Shown in pieces: positions 40,301 through 55,401 of a DNA stretch of 64,000 bases. Where the stretch lies: assembly GCF_003597395.2 (NCBI RefSeq), contig NC_133790.1:18252662-18316661 (forward strand). Reading direction: 5' to 3'. A program made the translations under genes and the position numbers. This DNA comes from Chelonoidis abingdonii. Its lineage: Eukaryota > Chordata > Testudines > Testudinidae. Within the stretch, counting starts at the first letter, position 1. Each line of letters starts with the position of its first letter. Under the pieces are notes generated by a model that had not been told where the DNA came from, ran no database searches, and worked only from the letters and a program-made list of their open reading frames with translations.

Positions 40301-40500
40301 TTTTATGTTTTAATAAAAAGGCTGAAGTTTTTGCTTAAAAAAACCCTAGAAACATGAGGAGTGTCAAGTTTGGTCTTCCTTTGTTTTGCTGGTGAACATC
40401 CAAGAGGTCACAGAGATGTTTGCTAGTTTTAATACCTTCAACTGAAGAGGCACTTCCTTTACCAAACGTGTCAGTCACTGAAATGAAACAAGCGTCAGAA

Positions 40501-40523
40501 ATTTTTTTTTTTTTTTTTTTTTT
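40501..40523. repeat. Poly(T) run
   Basis: T run of about 22 bases; no attached retroelement recognised. Confidence 0.9.
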
Positions 40524-41049
40524 AAAAACAGTGACTAAAAATCCTTCACCTGATTGTTCAATTCATTTTTGTGATGTGTCTGTTTCACTAGTTTTCAAGT
40601 CAGTATACTCCAGCCTAAACAGTCTGACTTTCTAATATTTTGGTTTTTTTGTTTTTAAATAAAGGTAGGAAAAAAGAGTCTCTTTCTGGCCTTAATAGAA
40701 CACAATGAACCAAAAAAGGCATATGCCAAATCTTTAAGTGATCATAAATTCAAGTTTTAACATATTTTGCATGCTTTTATATTCCCTTTTTACCGTAAAA
40801 GTATGGTTTTCAAAGGTTCTATAACAAGCACTGTGGCTAGATAGGAAATGCACTGACCTTTCTTCTCTTGGACTTGTATTCAAGTCTAGCATTAGCTCTA
40901 ATAAAATTAATGGTAGCTGCAGTTCATATTCCCCACCAAGTAAATAAGATACAATTAGATGTCTATTATAAAGAAATCCCCTGCCATCTGAAATAGAGAC
41001 TAAGCTACTACCATCAAAAGAAAGGGCAATCCTACCAGATGTACAGTGG

Positions 41050-41200
41050 AAATAACTGTCAGTAAATACTAGCAGTATTTATTTCCATTTTAGAGATGAG
41101 GAACAGAGGGCAGGTGAGTTGCTCAAACCCACACATCAAGTTCTATGAACAGAGCTAGAATCAAAATTCTATGTTCCCATCTCTATGATCTGTCTACTAG
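41050..41200 (-). repeat. MIR SINE fragment
   Basis: TTTCCATTTTAGAGATGAGG then GTGAGTTGCTCAAACCCACA and AGAGCTAGAATCAAAATTCT match MIR core in reverse, diverged. Confidence 0.65.
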
Positions 41201-41570
41201 ATCAAGCTGCCTCTATCTGGGACAAGTTTTCAGTGCAGTAGCTTTAAGCTGTTAAAGTTTCTATTGCGATTCACTCTTTCACCTACCCAATAAAATATTA
41301 ATTTTACAACAGTGCCAGTTAAAGCAGCTGTGGTTGCATGGTCTGCAGTGGCATCACACCTACTAAAAGTTGCCCTCTGACAGCCCAGCCTACAGCTGAC
41401 ATCTGCCAGGGCTTGCTCCCCCAAGTGTGGTGGTCAAAGAATTTATCATTTATACAAACAAGAAAAACAATTTACTTTGTGTGTCTGAGACAGCCTGGAC
41501 CATGCTAATGTTGTGATTTCTCAAGAGTGATCAAAACAGACTAGTAGTGTAGGAGACATTAATGTATTTG

Positions 41571-41593
41571 TATACATACACACACACACACAC
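41571..41593. repeat. (CA)n microsatellite
   Basis: Short run of about 10 CA-like units with one TACA interruption. Confidence 0.85.
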
Positions 41594-42254
41594 TAGTGAT
41601 CTTGGGGCCAATGATATCTTTTTGCATGGAGGGGCGTGATAAGCGTTTTAATGTTAACCACATTAAGAATTTCAAACATAGAAAGTTCCCAAATGTCACT
41701 CAGCATGTATGCTGCTGTGTCTCTGCACATTACTGATGGATCACAAAGCATTCTTTGCTTCCCAAAGCCTCCATTTCAGAGCTTTGTGACACCTTGAGGA
41801 ATGTTAGGGTGTTTTTAACTATACTCTTCAGGTACATAGTGTGTGATCTAGAGGAATCTGAAAAGCTATTTTGTAAAAGCTTTAGCCACCATCTTTACCA
41901 AGATGAGTCCCAAACCATCAAATAAATTCCCCCTTTAACAGAAGTGGGAATCCATCAAAACGTCTTTAATGCAGCACTAGTGGAAAACAATTCACCACTA
42001 TTCAGAGGTTGTAAGTATTACAGCAGAGGCTATTCTGGAACTTGGAGAAAGGAAAACTACTTACCAACAATCTAGCTAGAGTTCTCTGAATGCGAAATCT
42101 CTGCAGATCCCCACTGTAGGAATTGAGTGCCATCTCTCAAGCCTTGGAATCATTCAATACACTTGTGGGTCTTAACTGCAGATCATAGTATTCTGAGGCA
42201 ATAATACCCTGTGGCCCCAAACGTCCTCAGTTTCTCTTTGTCCATTTGATATCT

Positions 42255-42328
42255 AGGGTGAAATTCTAGTCCCACTGAAGACAATGAGAGTCTTTCCATC
42301 TACTTTAGCGGGGACAGGTTTTCACCCT
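42255..42328. mobile_element. Palindromic MITE
   Basis: AGGGTGAAATTCTAGTCCCAC at the left faces GGGGACAGGTTTTCACCCT at the right, an inverted-repeat pair around a short centre. Confidence 0.65.
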
Positions 42329-45024
42329 TAATCTTAAAATGCTGAAAGAGCATGGAACAAAAAGATAGGTCAGTGTGGCTCTGCAGAGAACTTTCACAAC
42401 ACTCATTGCAGAGAACTCAGAACTAGTTATGCAAAGTAAACTTTTCTTTTCCATGTAAATAACTCTAATGATCTCTGCTGTAGAAGATTGGTAAACTGTA
42501 GAAATCCTTTAGAGGAGGGCTGGTGAGAGCTTAACTGAATAGAAACAGGACTGCCCTTCCAAAAATAAGCCCCCAATCTGGCTCTAACATTAAGAGAAAT
42601 GTAAAGAGCCTCCTGCCAAATCCTTTTGGGGACGGGAGTTCTCCCCACACCCGTAGCCCCCTCCAGAAAGGTGCCTGAGAGCTCTTCAGAATTTTTTCAT
42701 CTGAAAGAGCTTGAGCGAGAAGAACATAAGCAAAAGTTTCTTACACATGGTCTTCATGGTCTTTTCCTTCTGAAGATGCTAAGGCTTTCCAGATGACTAG
42801 TTAAATATCCTCCCTCTTTAGTCCAAGGTGACACATCAAAGGCCATGTTCACAAATCCTAATTAGCAGATTTGTCCTTTGTCATGACGGTAGTGAAGCTC
42901 TTACTCTGGATGGATGACAGTGGGAAAGCTCACCCTGTTCTGGAATGATCTAGAAGTCCTGCCTTTGCAGGTAAGATGGCAGCTGTAAAAATTCCCCAAT
43001 AAATATGTTAATCAATTTTATTAGCCCAGCTTTAGCTATGAATATATGCATGTAATGCCAGTCATTATGATTGTTAGGTGCTACTGGCACCTTATTTGGG
43101 GTGGGGGAGAACAGCCCTCCCCAAGAGGAAATACAACCTTCTTGTGACCACAAACCAGTTCCGCACATCTTGGCATGTGAAGCTACAAGGACTGTTTGCA
43201 AAGCTACAAGGACTGTATGTAAATTGACTTGTCATACCAGTACCTCACACGGAACGGGGAAAAGCAAAGGGAAGAAGATGGGTCTTGAAAATGCAGAGGA
43301 AAATGAGGGGAGGTGTTTAGGAATTGAGCAGCCATAACCATTTACACAGTTGTCTATTACACACAGGCTACTCAAAGATTTGAAATACTTAGAAGGGGGA
43401 GCATTTGAAGTAGAAAGCCTTTTCAGAATCTGATCCAGAGACTAGTTCCTCAGATGCTAAAGATCCCAACAGCAGTGGGGAATCCCCCAGTGAATAGGAG
43501 TGTTGAATACAAGGACTGCTCTGAATTCAAGAAATATTGGAAGGTTCCATAATATTCCTACAAAACATCACCTTCATCTGCTGAGTTGGCTTCTCTATCA
43601 GAACAGAGATGGATTTTGGATCCAAGAGTCCTACCTGAACTTACTGGGTCAATAAGTATGCCAATACTGACCTGTGGATCTGAATTGCTTGGAATTCAGG
43701 GAGGCTCTTTGCACCAAATTTTCCCATTGAAGGGTTTGTCTGCATTAGGGTGTGTCAGGATGTGTCTATAATCCTTTTCATATAATGAAGACAGATTCTG
43801 TATGTATGGATCAGGATCATGAATGCTCCATCAAGCGGTCTACAGACTTCAAAATGCTATTTTTAATAAAGAGGACAACCATAGAGAAAATTTGAGGTTT
43901 AATGGAAATAACCAAAATCGAAGACTTTGATTTCAGATCAGAATCCAACTGTACTGAAGACACTGATCCTACTGATATCAAAAGGTCATCAATAAAGCTT
44001 CCTCAGAGGATAACTGAGCTTGTTAGCTCACTTACTGCATGCCTAATGAGTACAACTTGTTCAAGCTGAACAGTCCTGAAGGAAATCCTTTCTAGGTATT
44101 TCTACCATCTGAAGTGCTGATTATAGACATCAGATTTACAGAAAAGATACAGCACCTCTGAATACACTTCTTTGGGTTTTCCATCTAGTTATCTTGCTAA
44201 TACAGAAAAGAGCAATACATTAAGATTTGATTTAATTAATATACTGCCTGTTTCATCAGCCTACATTTCTAATTCTTCCCATTGCCTGACTGCAAATGGG
44301 ACTTTACCTCTCACTCCCTGGAACAGCACAGGGAGCATGCACAGTAATTCTGCTAACTACTACTTATGGAGATTGTCTTGTTTCAGGCTCTCTGCTGACA
44401 GGCACCACTGCATATTTATACTCATGTTTTCTAAGTTATTTGCACAAACTAAAAAAACAAGAAACTGTTCAAGTGAAAGCTGGGATCCAGGAGCGGCTTT
44501 CATGCAGATTCTTTTGCTATGTAATCACAAAATACACTGTGCCATTACACCAGGCCAGGTCTGCACTACAGAGTTATGTCGATGAAAAGCAGCTAAGCTC
44601 ACACTGCCCTCACTAATTTCAAACCATAACCCCGACTCAACTCCCTTTTACACAGGCAAAACATTGATTTTTTTAACGTTCGTAAAATTAAACAGTATGA
44701 TTAACAAAGAAAGATTAAAAAAGTAGGCATTAGGTTAACCAAAACAGGCGAAAGATAAGAGATCTGAAGGCAAATGGAATTGGAATGTAATTCCAACTCC
44801 TTTGCAACATGTCCATGATCACAAGCAGAATTAGAAGCCTGGCTCTAATTCTACATGGACGCCCAAGAGTGGGATGCAAAAGTAACCTGGATCTGTTTTT
44901 CTTGTAACTAAAGTTAGTTTGAATAACTAGCACCCCAAAATGCTAGTTGTTGAATGTAACAACAAATTCCTCAGTTTCTTATATAAGTGTAAATCATGTG
45001 TTAATATCAAGTATCAGAAGGACT

Positions 45025-48000
45025 AAAGAATCCTCATATATTGGAATTTATTTGCACTACCATGTATTCAACATTTACTTGAAAGCCCCTGATGCCTTTT
45101 TAAGCAAGCATTAAATGAAGGTCTGCTTACTGGTGGGGAATTTATCCTATCAGCTTTTGGATGGCACAAGTTCTCATTTCAACCAGGTATACTGTACTTA
45201 TGTATGGGGGGGGGGGAGGAGGGAGGACCCAAAAAACCCAAAGATCAGTTTCCTGTATATTTTTAAAGAATATTTTGATTAACGTAAGTTACAGTCACCA
45301 ATTAAAGGGTTAAACTGATAAAGTCAATTTTTAAATAATAAAATTGTAAATAAGCTAATATGTATTGGCGGTTTGTAAAAAGGTAGCAATTAGTATTAAA
45401 AAGTGAAATTCCAGTCATTCTATATATGCACAATACTGTGCGACACTGGTAATACCGGGACACAATTTAATGATTATCTTTGCATTTGTTTTTACAAGAG
45501 TCAGATGCCAGAAACAAACAAAACATTCAGTTAACTGATTTTGAAAAAAATTAGGTACGTTTACAACATCAAAAGAATCAAGACAAAATATCAACCTTTG
45601 CTACTTACAATTGTTCTATACAGATTAACCAAATCACAAATCTGTCACAATATAAATGTTTAATTGTTACAATATAATGAATAAGAACATACAGAAAATG
45701 ATTTTTATAAAATTTTCCTTTGTTTTGTCTTTTAAACCTACCATTGTAACTAAGTTAGCTATGCAGGACTTTTGGGGTACATGACTAAGAAGGCACCAAC
45801 AGTACAAAGCAAATACAAAGCAGATTGAGTATTTTTTTTTTTTTTTTTAAAAGAGTGTTCTACACTGATACAACACAAGAAAAGGCAACAATATAAGTAA
45901 ATCCCCTTGAACCTTTACAAATTCGTTCTGGATTTACAAAGATATTCCAACTTTTAAATTTCTTCCAATGCATCACATAGTTTTGATCCAGCACATGCTA
46001 CAAGTATCACTGTAAGCTTCATTTTACTAAATGTACACTTTTCATTATTTTAGTGTGATGTATTTCAGTCACCACCAACTAAACCATTTGAAAGACCAAT
46101 GTGTTTAAAACTTATGCAAAAGGATTGTTCAGTGCCTTTTTTAAGCCACTGCATTTACAAAAATATTTTCCCTAAAATTTGAGATTGCTTGAAGACATTG
46201 CTGTACAAATACAAAAGTACTATGCAAGGGACCCAAATCATGTGCATACCTGTATGTCTGCAGGGACATATATTTATACCATATCACTGGCTGTAAAATC
46301 AATCAATAAGTTTATCAATAATCAGGGGGCTACATAAACTACACTAACATAAGCAAATATATTAATAAAAGTTTATATCTACGGTATAGTTATTCAGCAG
46401 ACTGTGAGAGACATGGTATAAATATACTGTAGCACATTACAGTGGCAGCAACAACAGGTTTTTCCCTCATTTGTTCACTAAAGATAACCATGCTTAACTC
46501 ATCTATGGTTTCTTTTGGCCATATAATCATACCCAACTCCTGAAAGCAAATAGTGCATTACACTGTTCACCCTGTACTGTGGATTGCACACTCCAAATTT
46601 TATATACTATCTAAAATATTGATATGAGAAATTTTGATGCCAGTCATGAAAGCAGAGCTCAAAAAGCTTATCACCAGAGCCACCAAAACAGAATTTTCTT
46701 GTATTACATGTTTATGTATTCGCATTTATTTATTTATAAAGGTTGGAATGTTTTGATAGTTCTGTTTACATTCCTTATACGAAAAATGTCTTTACTATTA
46801 ATAGGCATATTATGTGTGTCACATCAATAACAATATGCCTTTCGGTTCTCTGCTAGTCTATGGGAATTTCCAGAAATATAATCTACAAATACACAGAACA
46901 GGCAAGGAAAATCAAGCATGAAGTGATGAAATAATTCACATAACAGTGTTGTTATTATAGGCACCTTCTTTTAAAATATTCTCCAACCTGACAAAATCAT
47001 GCTTCTGCAGTTCAGACAATGAGTTCCACTCAACATCATCCAATGACACTTTGATGAAAGCAGTTAGTGGTTTCATGCCAATCTGATTCAGCAATAATAG
47101 CTAAGGAAGAAAGCGCCAAAGCACCAGATGTTAGTAAATCAACCCCGTGGCTTCTCTTTTTTAGACATGCAACTTGACAATAAATTCGTAATACCAAAAA
47201 AAAAATCTAATATTAAAAAGAAAATGGTTAAAAGATGAATGGGAAAAGGGGTGTATGAAATAAGCTGCCAAAGCTCTTCCTTAATAAATTAAAGTTGAGT
47301 TGTTGCAAACTAAATGTTTCAATAACAGTCTTCTTTCCATATTTTTCCAAATCAACTCCTGTAGTGACCATGATCATGCAAGTGTCCAAGCATCTAGATA
47401 TAGTTTAGCTTTTAGAAACTGGGCAAGGAAAGTATTTTGGTGAAGATATAATGCGTAGAAACATCAAAAGAGATTTTTACACTAGTATCAACAGTCAAGT
47501 GCAGTATTGTAGAAAAGTTGTTAGCATAGGCTCTATACCAGCAATTCAATGATCAACTTTGCAGTGTTCTGATAATGCTCTTAATATATATTGTATGCAA
47601 CAAAGATATTCATGGACCACAGGATTTTTCTAACAGAAAATGCCCTTTGAAGATGAATCCTTGTTTATTAAAAATTAGTTTTGGCAGACTAACACCACCT
47701 ACAACAAATGAAAATTCAGAATTTTATATCTGATAAGCACCCTTATAAACTGAGAATCTAAGTTAATGGCTTTCTAAATTATCTTGAAAAGCAGACAGAG
47801 AAGTGCTATGAGGAAGCCTGGGATAACATACCAGGAAGCATCCTTATATACACACACTACAGTAACAAATGGAACCTGATTTCCATTCAAACACATTATC
47901 CAAAAGGAAACCAAAAACTAATTCTTAATATTAATGTGAAGATAAGATTTAAATTTATTTCCATGAATTACAAGTGCATTTTGTTCATATTAGCAGGCAG

Positions 48001-49666
48001 TCTTTATACAATCCATTCTTCACTGCTGCCAAAATAAAGTGAGAAAAGACAGCAGAGAAATAAAAAGCTAAAAATAAAACTAGTTTTCCTAAGTTATTTG
48101 TTGAATAGCATTTCAGTTGAACATAATTCAGAGGTAACAATAGATTTTTTTTTTTCAATCATAGGCATGTGGCACTTAGACAATCATCTTTGCACAGAAA
48201 GCTTTAACAGTCATGCGAGAGGGCACAGTAATTATTTTAAACAAGGCAAGTTTCTCACCACAGAGAGCAGTGGGGAAAGAAAAGGAGGCACTGCACTGGA
48301 ACAGAACATCTAGGAAACTCCACATTATACGATTTCAGTAACAAATACTTGAAAATATCATTAAAATGTATACAGTTTTAAACATCATTTAGTGCTAGCT
48401 TTGTTTGGCTGTCCTAACTCAGCATTATCAGAAAAGTTTGATAGTACTTGACAAGAGAACAGTACTCACGTCACGAGCTCACGGAGGCTTGATTACAAAT
48501 CATTATAACGTAGGTTGCAAGAAATTAACTGGAGATGCTGACGTGCAGTAGTAGCAAAAGTAAATTCAAACTTTCTCATTTAAAGATGCAGTGTTTCTCT
48601 CAGCAAGAACCCTGAATTTATTCATTAAATTCAAATATTATATAAACTAATCACCCTCATTTAAAGTGTTTCATTGGTATATATAGTAAGTAGACTGAGT
48701 TTAGTAACAGCACATTTTGGTTTCTCTGCTTACTAATGCATATGGATGCCTTCTACTAAGGAAAACATTCATAATTAGGTAAATATGCCATTGTGTTCTT
48801 TATTAATTTTTCAACACACACAGTGAATAAATATATTAGTGAGCTGCCACTTTCATTCTTTTTGCATAAATCTTGTAAACACTACATATAGCATGAACTC
48901 TGGAAGTACTATACCTCCAGAATGGTACAAGTATCCACAATCTTTTTAGAAAAGGCAGGGGAAATGTAGGATTTTTTTCCACTACATAGGAAAAAATGTT
49001 CTAGATGGGTAGATGATTCTGTTAAGTTGTATTCCTAGATATTCACTAATATGCTGTGTAGATTTTTTTATGTACAGAATAAGAAACCTAAATAAGTGCA
49101 TAAGCAAGATTAATGCAAATGTGGCCTATGCTGTAATCCTTAATGGTGTATATATGAATGAGTTCTCATTGTGAGTAAACGGTTACTGTATAAAGGCAAA
49201 GTGCAAAAAAATTGGGATGTCACTGACTTAAAGTGCCCTGAATAGTAGCTTTCCCTAAAAAATGCCAGTGACTTCGGTAAAATCAGAAAAACACAGTTCA
49301 TGGTGCAAACTTCTATGGGTTAATGAGTAATCTGCTTGGTTATTGATACAGGAGTGAAAGGAACTACTGCATCTTTCAAACCAGAAAGCAAGCAGTTAAA
49401 GTACGGTCAGCAGTGGGTGCACTTATAGTACAGTACTGCAACAGGTCAACAATGGGCATTACGGATAAGACTATCAATAACAATTCTTCAGACTTAAAGA
49501 ATTAACTGAAAGCATAAAAAGCCAAAACTACCAGTAACTGCCCTCCTGAACGGCTCAAAGGAGTTAGTGGGTAAGCTGAGATAGGCCATAAGACATGACC
49601 AAGGATATAAGAACTGGGAAGAGGAACAGCAACGTTTGAGTATGCCCAGTCCTTTAAGTCCTTGTC
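45025..49666 (-). other. MAPK1: MAPK1 terminal 3'UTR exon (exon 9)
   Basis: The exon begins at 49666, after acceptor TTTTTTTGTAG, with GACAAGGACTTAAAGG. Several minus-strand blocks agree with my memory of the mammalian MAPK1 3'UTR: about 49480-49666 (ending CTTTTATGCTTTCA), 49360-49400, 49210-49290, 48390-48470, 48160-48290, 47970-48050, 47045-47085 (ATTGGCATGAAACCACTAAC), 45740-45800, 45600-45700 and 45410-45480. They occur in the same order, so this is one long conserved 3'UTR of about 4.6 kb. The distal end is uncertain: AATAAA on the minus strand at 45052-45047 is a candidate signal, giving cleavage near 45025; an ATTAAA near 45466 could be a closer one. The exon is non-coding by comparison with mammals. 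Confidence 0.85.
45047..45052 (-). terminator. MAPK1: Candidate MAPK1 polyadenylation signal
   Basis: AATAAA read on the minus strand, downstream of the last 3'UTR block I recognise (45410-45480). The signal is only hexamer-based. The mammalian transcript continues past the homologous point, so the turtle end could lie further left. Confidence 0.3.
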
Positions 49667-52600
49667 CTACAAAAAAACAAAACATGTTTTAATGAAGAAG
49701 ATCTGAACAAGAAATTGTAATTTAAGATAAGAAAAATTACCAGTGTTTCTGTATCTCACATACATGAATTCGGACTGACAAGTTGCAGCTAATCACAAAA
49801 GTCAAAGGCAGCAGTACCAATATATTCATAAGATTTTCAAATCCCACCCTCTTTTGCTCGTGTTCTACAGAAGATCTCCTGGTGTTCAGACAAACTGTCT
49901 AAAAGAGAAAATTTTCAGAACTCCTAATATTAATTGATTTATTACCCACAGGAAACATTCTAAACTACCAGAAGAATGTTCTAGATTGCTGTACCTGAGA
50001 AGCAAAAATATTTACGAATAATGAAAGATAAAGCGAATCGTATTTCCATACCCTCAGATCCACCAATCCAAATTGATGGAATCTTACTATCAGTACTAAA
50101 AACAGAATAGGGAGGGAGTTCAACAGGAACCAATGTTCTTAAAATGTATCACCTAACTGGAGGCAAAGCTATCCAGCTTGCAGTACTCTGTTAAAAGGCA
50201 AACAGGGGGAAACTATAGTTCTGCTGAGTTCTTTTAACAAGCCATTGCCTTGGGGGAATGTCCTAACATTTGCAGGACAATCACTTGTGTAAATCTTCCG
50301 CAAGGAATTCTAGCATGTATAGTAGAGAAAACAGTTGACAATGACTACTACACAGGAAGAAGCTTTTTTCAGGTAACTGTATATTCTTTTGTGGACTGAA
50401 GAATATCAGCTACTTTTATATAGGCTGTCAATGCCAGAGACCAGGCTCAAGACAGTAGATTTTGAATCTCAGAAAATACCGTAGGCTTGAGAGAGAAATT
50501 TAGACTCATCAAGACCACATACATTAAATTACAACAATGGGACTGGATTTGTCTGTCTGAATCATCCTTACCACTTGGCAACAGATGCACAGAAACAACT
50601 GTACAGGAAAGATGCCTCTCATTGCCACTGCCACAGATACTTGCTGGAAAATATGCAGTTTAGTGCTAAGACTGGATGTAAAAACTCTAAAAAAATGGGA
50701 GAAATCCATCTGGTTGATAAAGCAGAGAAAACAGGAAAGAGACATCAAAGGGAATGGAATATCATTGTGAAGTTTAAATGAACTGCTAGGGGTGAGCTTC
50801 ACTAGAAACTTATGTTAAAAAAATGGTGAAGAGTTGGACCTGCTGACAATGCTTATCATGACTGACTAGTCTGAGTGGACAGTCAGCACAGTATAAGCTT
50901 ATTGTGATTATATTACTAAACTAGCTGATGTTCATTATCATGCCAGCCAACTCCATTCTTCAAAACTCTATTCAAACAATAACATTTTTTAGTGAAGACA
51001 AGCCTTAGGTGATTCTCCTTCTCTACTAAGTGACAAGTCCTCAGCACCAATAGGTGCTTCTGGTCCATGGAGGTATCAAGTTGCATTCCTCCCAACAGTG
51101 GGCACTCTTGGTGACCAGATTCCTACTTTTCCTCCTTCCCCCAACTTGCTGATAGAAATCAATTCCTATCATAGGAATTATACAAGGGCCGTTTTTTCTA
51201 CTTGCTATTTCCTGGAAGCAAAGACAACCCTCATTATCTGAAGTTCCAGGACACTGGCTGAACAAGAGACCACATTCCTCCGAGTTACTTTTCATAGCAT
51301 CAATGGTTCAATGTTTAGATTACCCATTTTGCCACTACAGCGCTCTCTACTCTGTACAACACTCTGAAAGAGGCTCTGTTTCAATATGCTTCTCAGTGAC
51401 AGACTAATTAGTTGGCCTGACTCTTCTGCCCATATAGACAGAATAGTGCAGCAGTAGTAGGCTGAAGTAAAGTTCAATAACATTTTTCTTAAATTTTTCC
51501 TATAAAGACATTTTAATTAAACTTTTTCCATAGAAGCAGGGACCTGTATTGTGACTGCTTCTCAGAAAGAACTAAAGTTGCAGAATGTGGAAGGGAGACT
51601 GCCATCATTAAGGTCTTGGAGCCACAAGTCCTTAGTTTTATTGGTAGTGAAGCCTGACTTTTCATAAAAGCTGCAACCCATTGAGGATAAGTTAATCTGA
51701 AGACACAAATCTAGGTTTAAAGAAGGCTATTTTAACCATTTTAAAGGTATAAATGGTAGCTATGTTAATATAGTAAACAAGAACTAGAAGCCATTAAAAG
51801 AACAAAATTTCAAAATAAATTCTGTTATACAATTGTACACAAACAACTGCCTATTCAAGTTAGCGTCCATGGTAGAAGTTAGCTTGGTTTGCAGTATAAC
51901 AATCTACATTTCCACAAGTCTCGTCACTAAATTCACACACAGTCAGTGTTCATGAAAATGATCTGGATCAACCATACTGATATTGAAATCCTATTTTCAT
52001 TGCAGATAAAGCACTGGTTGTGGCAGAGAAGCCAACAGTCCACATGCTTCCCTGAATCCTGACCAGCAGGGACTCCCTCTATGGATAAGGATAGTGCTCA
52101 GGCTCAATAAATCCTTGGCTTCTCTTTTGAAATTACCAACAAGGATGCCAGTTGTGGTGGACAGCTGTTGAAATGGATTCAGATCAATACACTCAATTTT
52201 ACATAGGAGCACAGAACAGATAGTTTGAGCTGTATTCACATGTTTGATCCAGAGGTAAAAGTTTGTTTCATGGAAGTGGAATAGAAACAATCCAAATCTT
52301 CATTCAATGGCCTATTTAAAAGTACTTATATTATCAGCATCACAGAAAAGTTTTAGTCAAGGATTCTCTGAGTAAATCGGAATAATTTTGCAGGAAGTTG
52401 AGACTTGTAAATTTCAGGGTATCTAAAGAAAGGTTTATATCAATATACTTTACACCTATTAAAAAGAAAAGAAAAGGAAAAAAAAAATAGATGATAATGA
52501 CAAAATAAGTCCAGGCGAGGAAAGATGTAGATAAAGGAGAGTGGGCAAGACTTTATAAGCAAGTTACACATGAGGTGGATTGTTCCTGCAAATTTCAGTT

Positions 52601-53316
52601 TTGTTTGTTTTTTGGTGGAGGGTTAATGTATTATTAAAAATTGCCAATTGAGAGTGTGAATGGCAATCAGTACAAAAATACTTTGATCTTAATGATTTAT
52701 ACAGTCTTCATTTAATCAAAATGAAAATATAAAATCTTTTAGATGCCTTTGTGAATTATGTATTCAAATATTTTGGAGGTATTTTCAAACAAATTGGGAT
52801 GACTATCAATAAAACGTTGTTGTGTTTAGGTCAATGATTTCTCCTCTTTACATTATATTACAACAATGGAAACATTAAATGTTTATTTAAAAATAGAAAC
52901 AACCTAGAAAATTTTTTTGAAATATTTTAAGTTTACATTGATATTATGTTTTAAGAGATCTTTTGAACAACATTTGAATATCAGTGCTGCCATAGCTTTT
53001 GTTCAAGCAAGCATCATTTCAATTTCACTGTCACTCTTCAAATGTAATCTACAAATTAAATAAAAAGCATGTTAGAAATTGCTTGAATTCCCAGTAGGCA
53101 TTTTAACATTGCAGAGAAAATTAAACCTATTTCTTTAAAACAGTATGGCTGAGGTCAAATCAGTACTCTAAAAGCAATAACTAGATGTTAAGGGGTTGCT
53201 TTACAATAGTAATGAAATGACAAGCTATGAGTTTTGCATTAATGATAACTACATAGAATTCTATCATTCCTCTTTATCTCTTTTACATGGTTCATTATGA
53301 TTATGGCGTTATGTAC
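49667..53316 (-). other. MAPK1: MAPK1 intron 8 (within the 3'UTR)
   Basis: Intron between the stop-containing exon and the terminal 3'UTR exon, bounded by GTACAT at 53316 and TTTGTAG ending at 49667. It is AT-rich and I recognise no exon or clear transposon in it. Open frames at about 50.5-52.3 kb are short and featureless. Confidence 0.8.
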
Positions 53317-55110
<1,794 letters not shown>

Positions 55111-55349
55111 CTAACACAAATATTGCCCTTTGTTTTAAATGCTAATTGTAGTGTGAAGATGTTTTAGCTTACCCATAATAGGAGCAGAAGACTAGCCAAT
55201 GAAGTTAACAGGAATGCCAAAATTTTTATTTTATTACCCTTTCCATATCCAAGTTCCTATTCTCTGATCACTGACTTCCTGTTCACATTGAGAGTTCTCA
55301 GAATGTATTAGGTATGCAACATTCATAATACCATAGGGCAATACTAGAA

Positions 55350-55398
55350 TAAGGAATCAGAGGAGTAGCCGTGTTCGTCGCTTTCTACAGATCCAGAC
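55350..55398. repeat. Left part of an older high-copy repeat, split by an insertion
   Basis: GAGTAGCCGTGTTCGTCGC followed by CAGATCCAGAC is the start of a repeat very common in turtles. It is separated from its other half at 56942 by the 55402-56938 element. Confidence 0.65.
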
Positions 55399-55401
55399 TA
55401 A

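Larger units (their letters stand above)
20481..45020. other. Intergenic region between MAPK1 3' end and YPEL1 promoter
   Basis: About 24.5 kb with no exon I can recognise on either strand. The longest open frames (for example about 137 codons at 44172-44585) have no known domain and one runs into repeat sequence. Content is repeats: MIR/L2-type SINEs, hAT and other DNA transposons (23138-23642, 27335-27628, about 36998-37368), palindromic MITEs (24007-24078, 42255-42328), a CR1 tail (34400-34490) and homopolymer runs. A lineage-specific non-coding RNA cannot be excluded. Confidence 0.6.

Noticed and set aside
44172..44616. Open frame of 137 codons, overlapping one of 106
   Set aside because: No recognisable domain, no splice context, and its end runs into sequence resembling a turtle DNA element (GGTCTGCACTACAGAGTTA).
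46624..46830. Plus-strand open frame in the 3'UTR exon
   Set aside because: Antisense to MAPK1 3'UTR, no domain, no start context.
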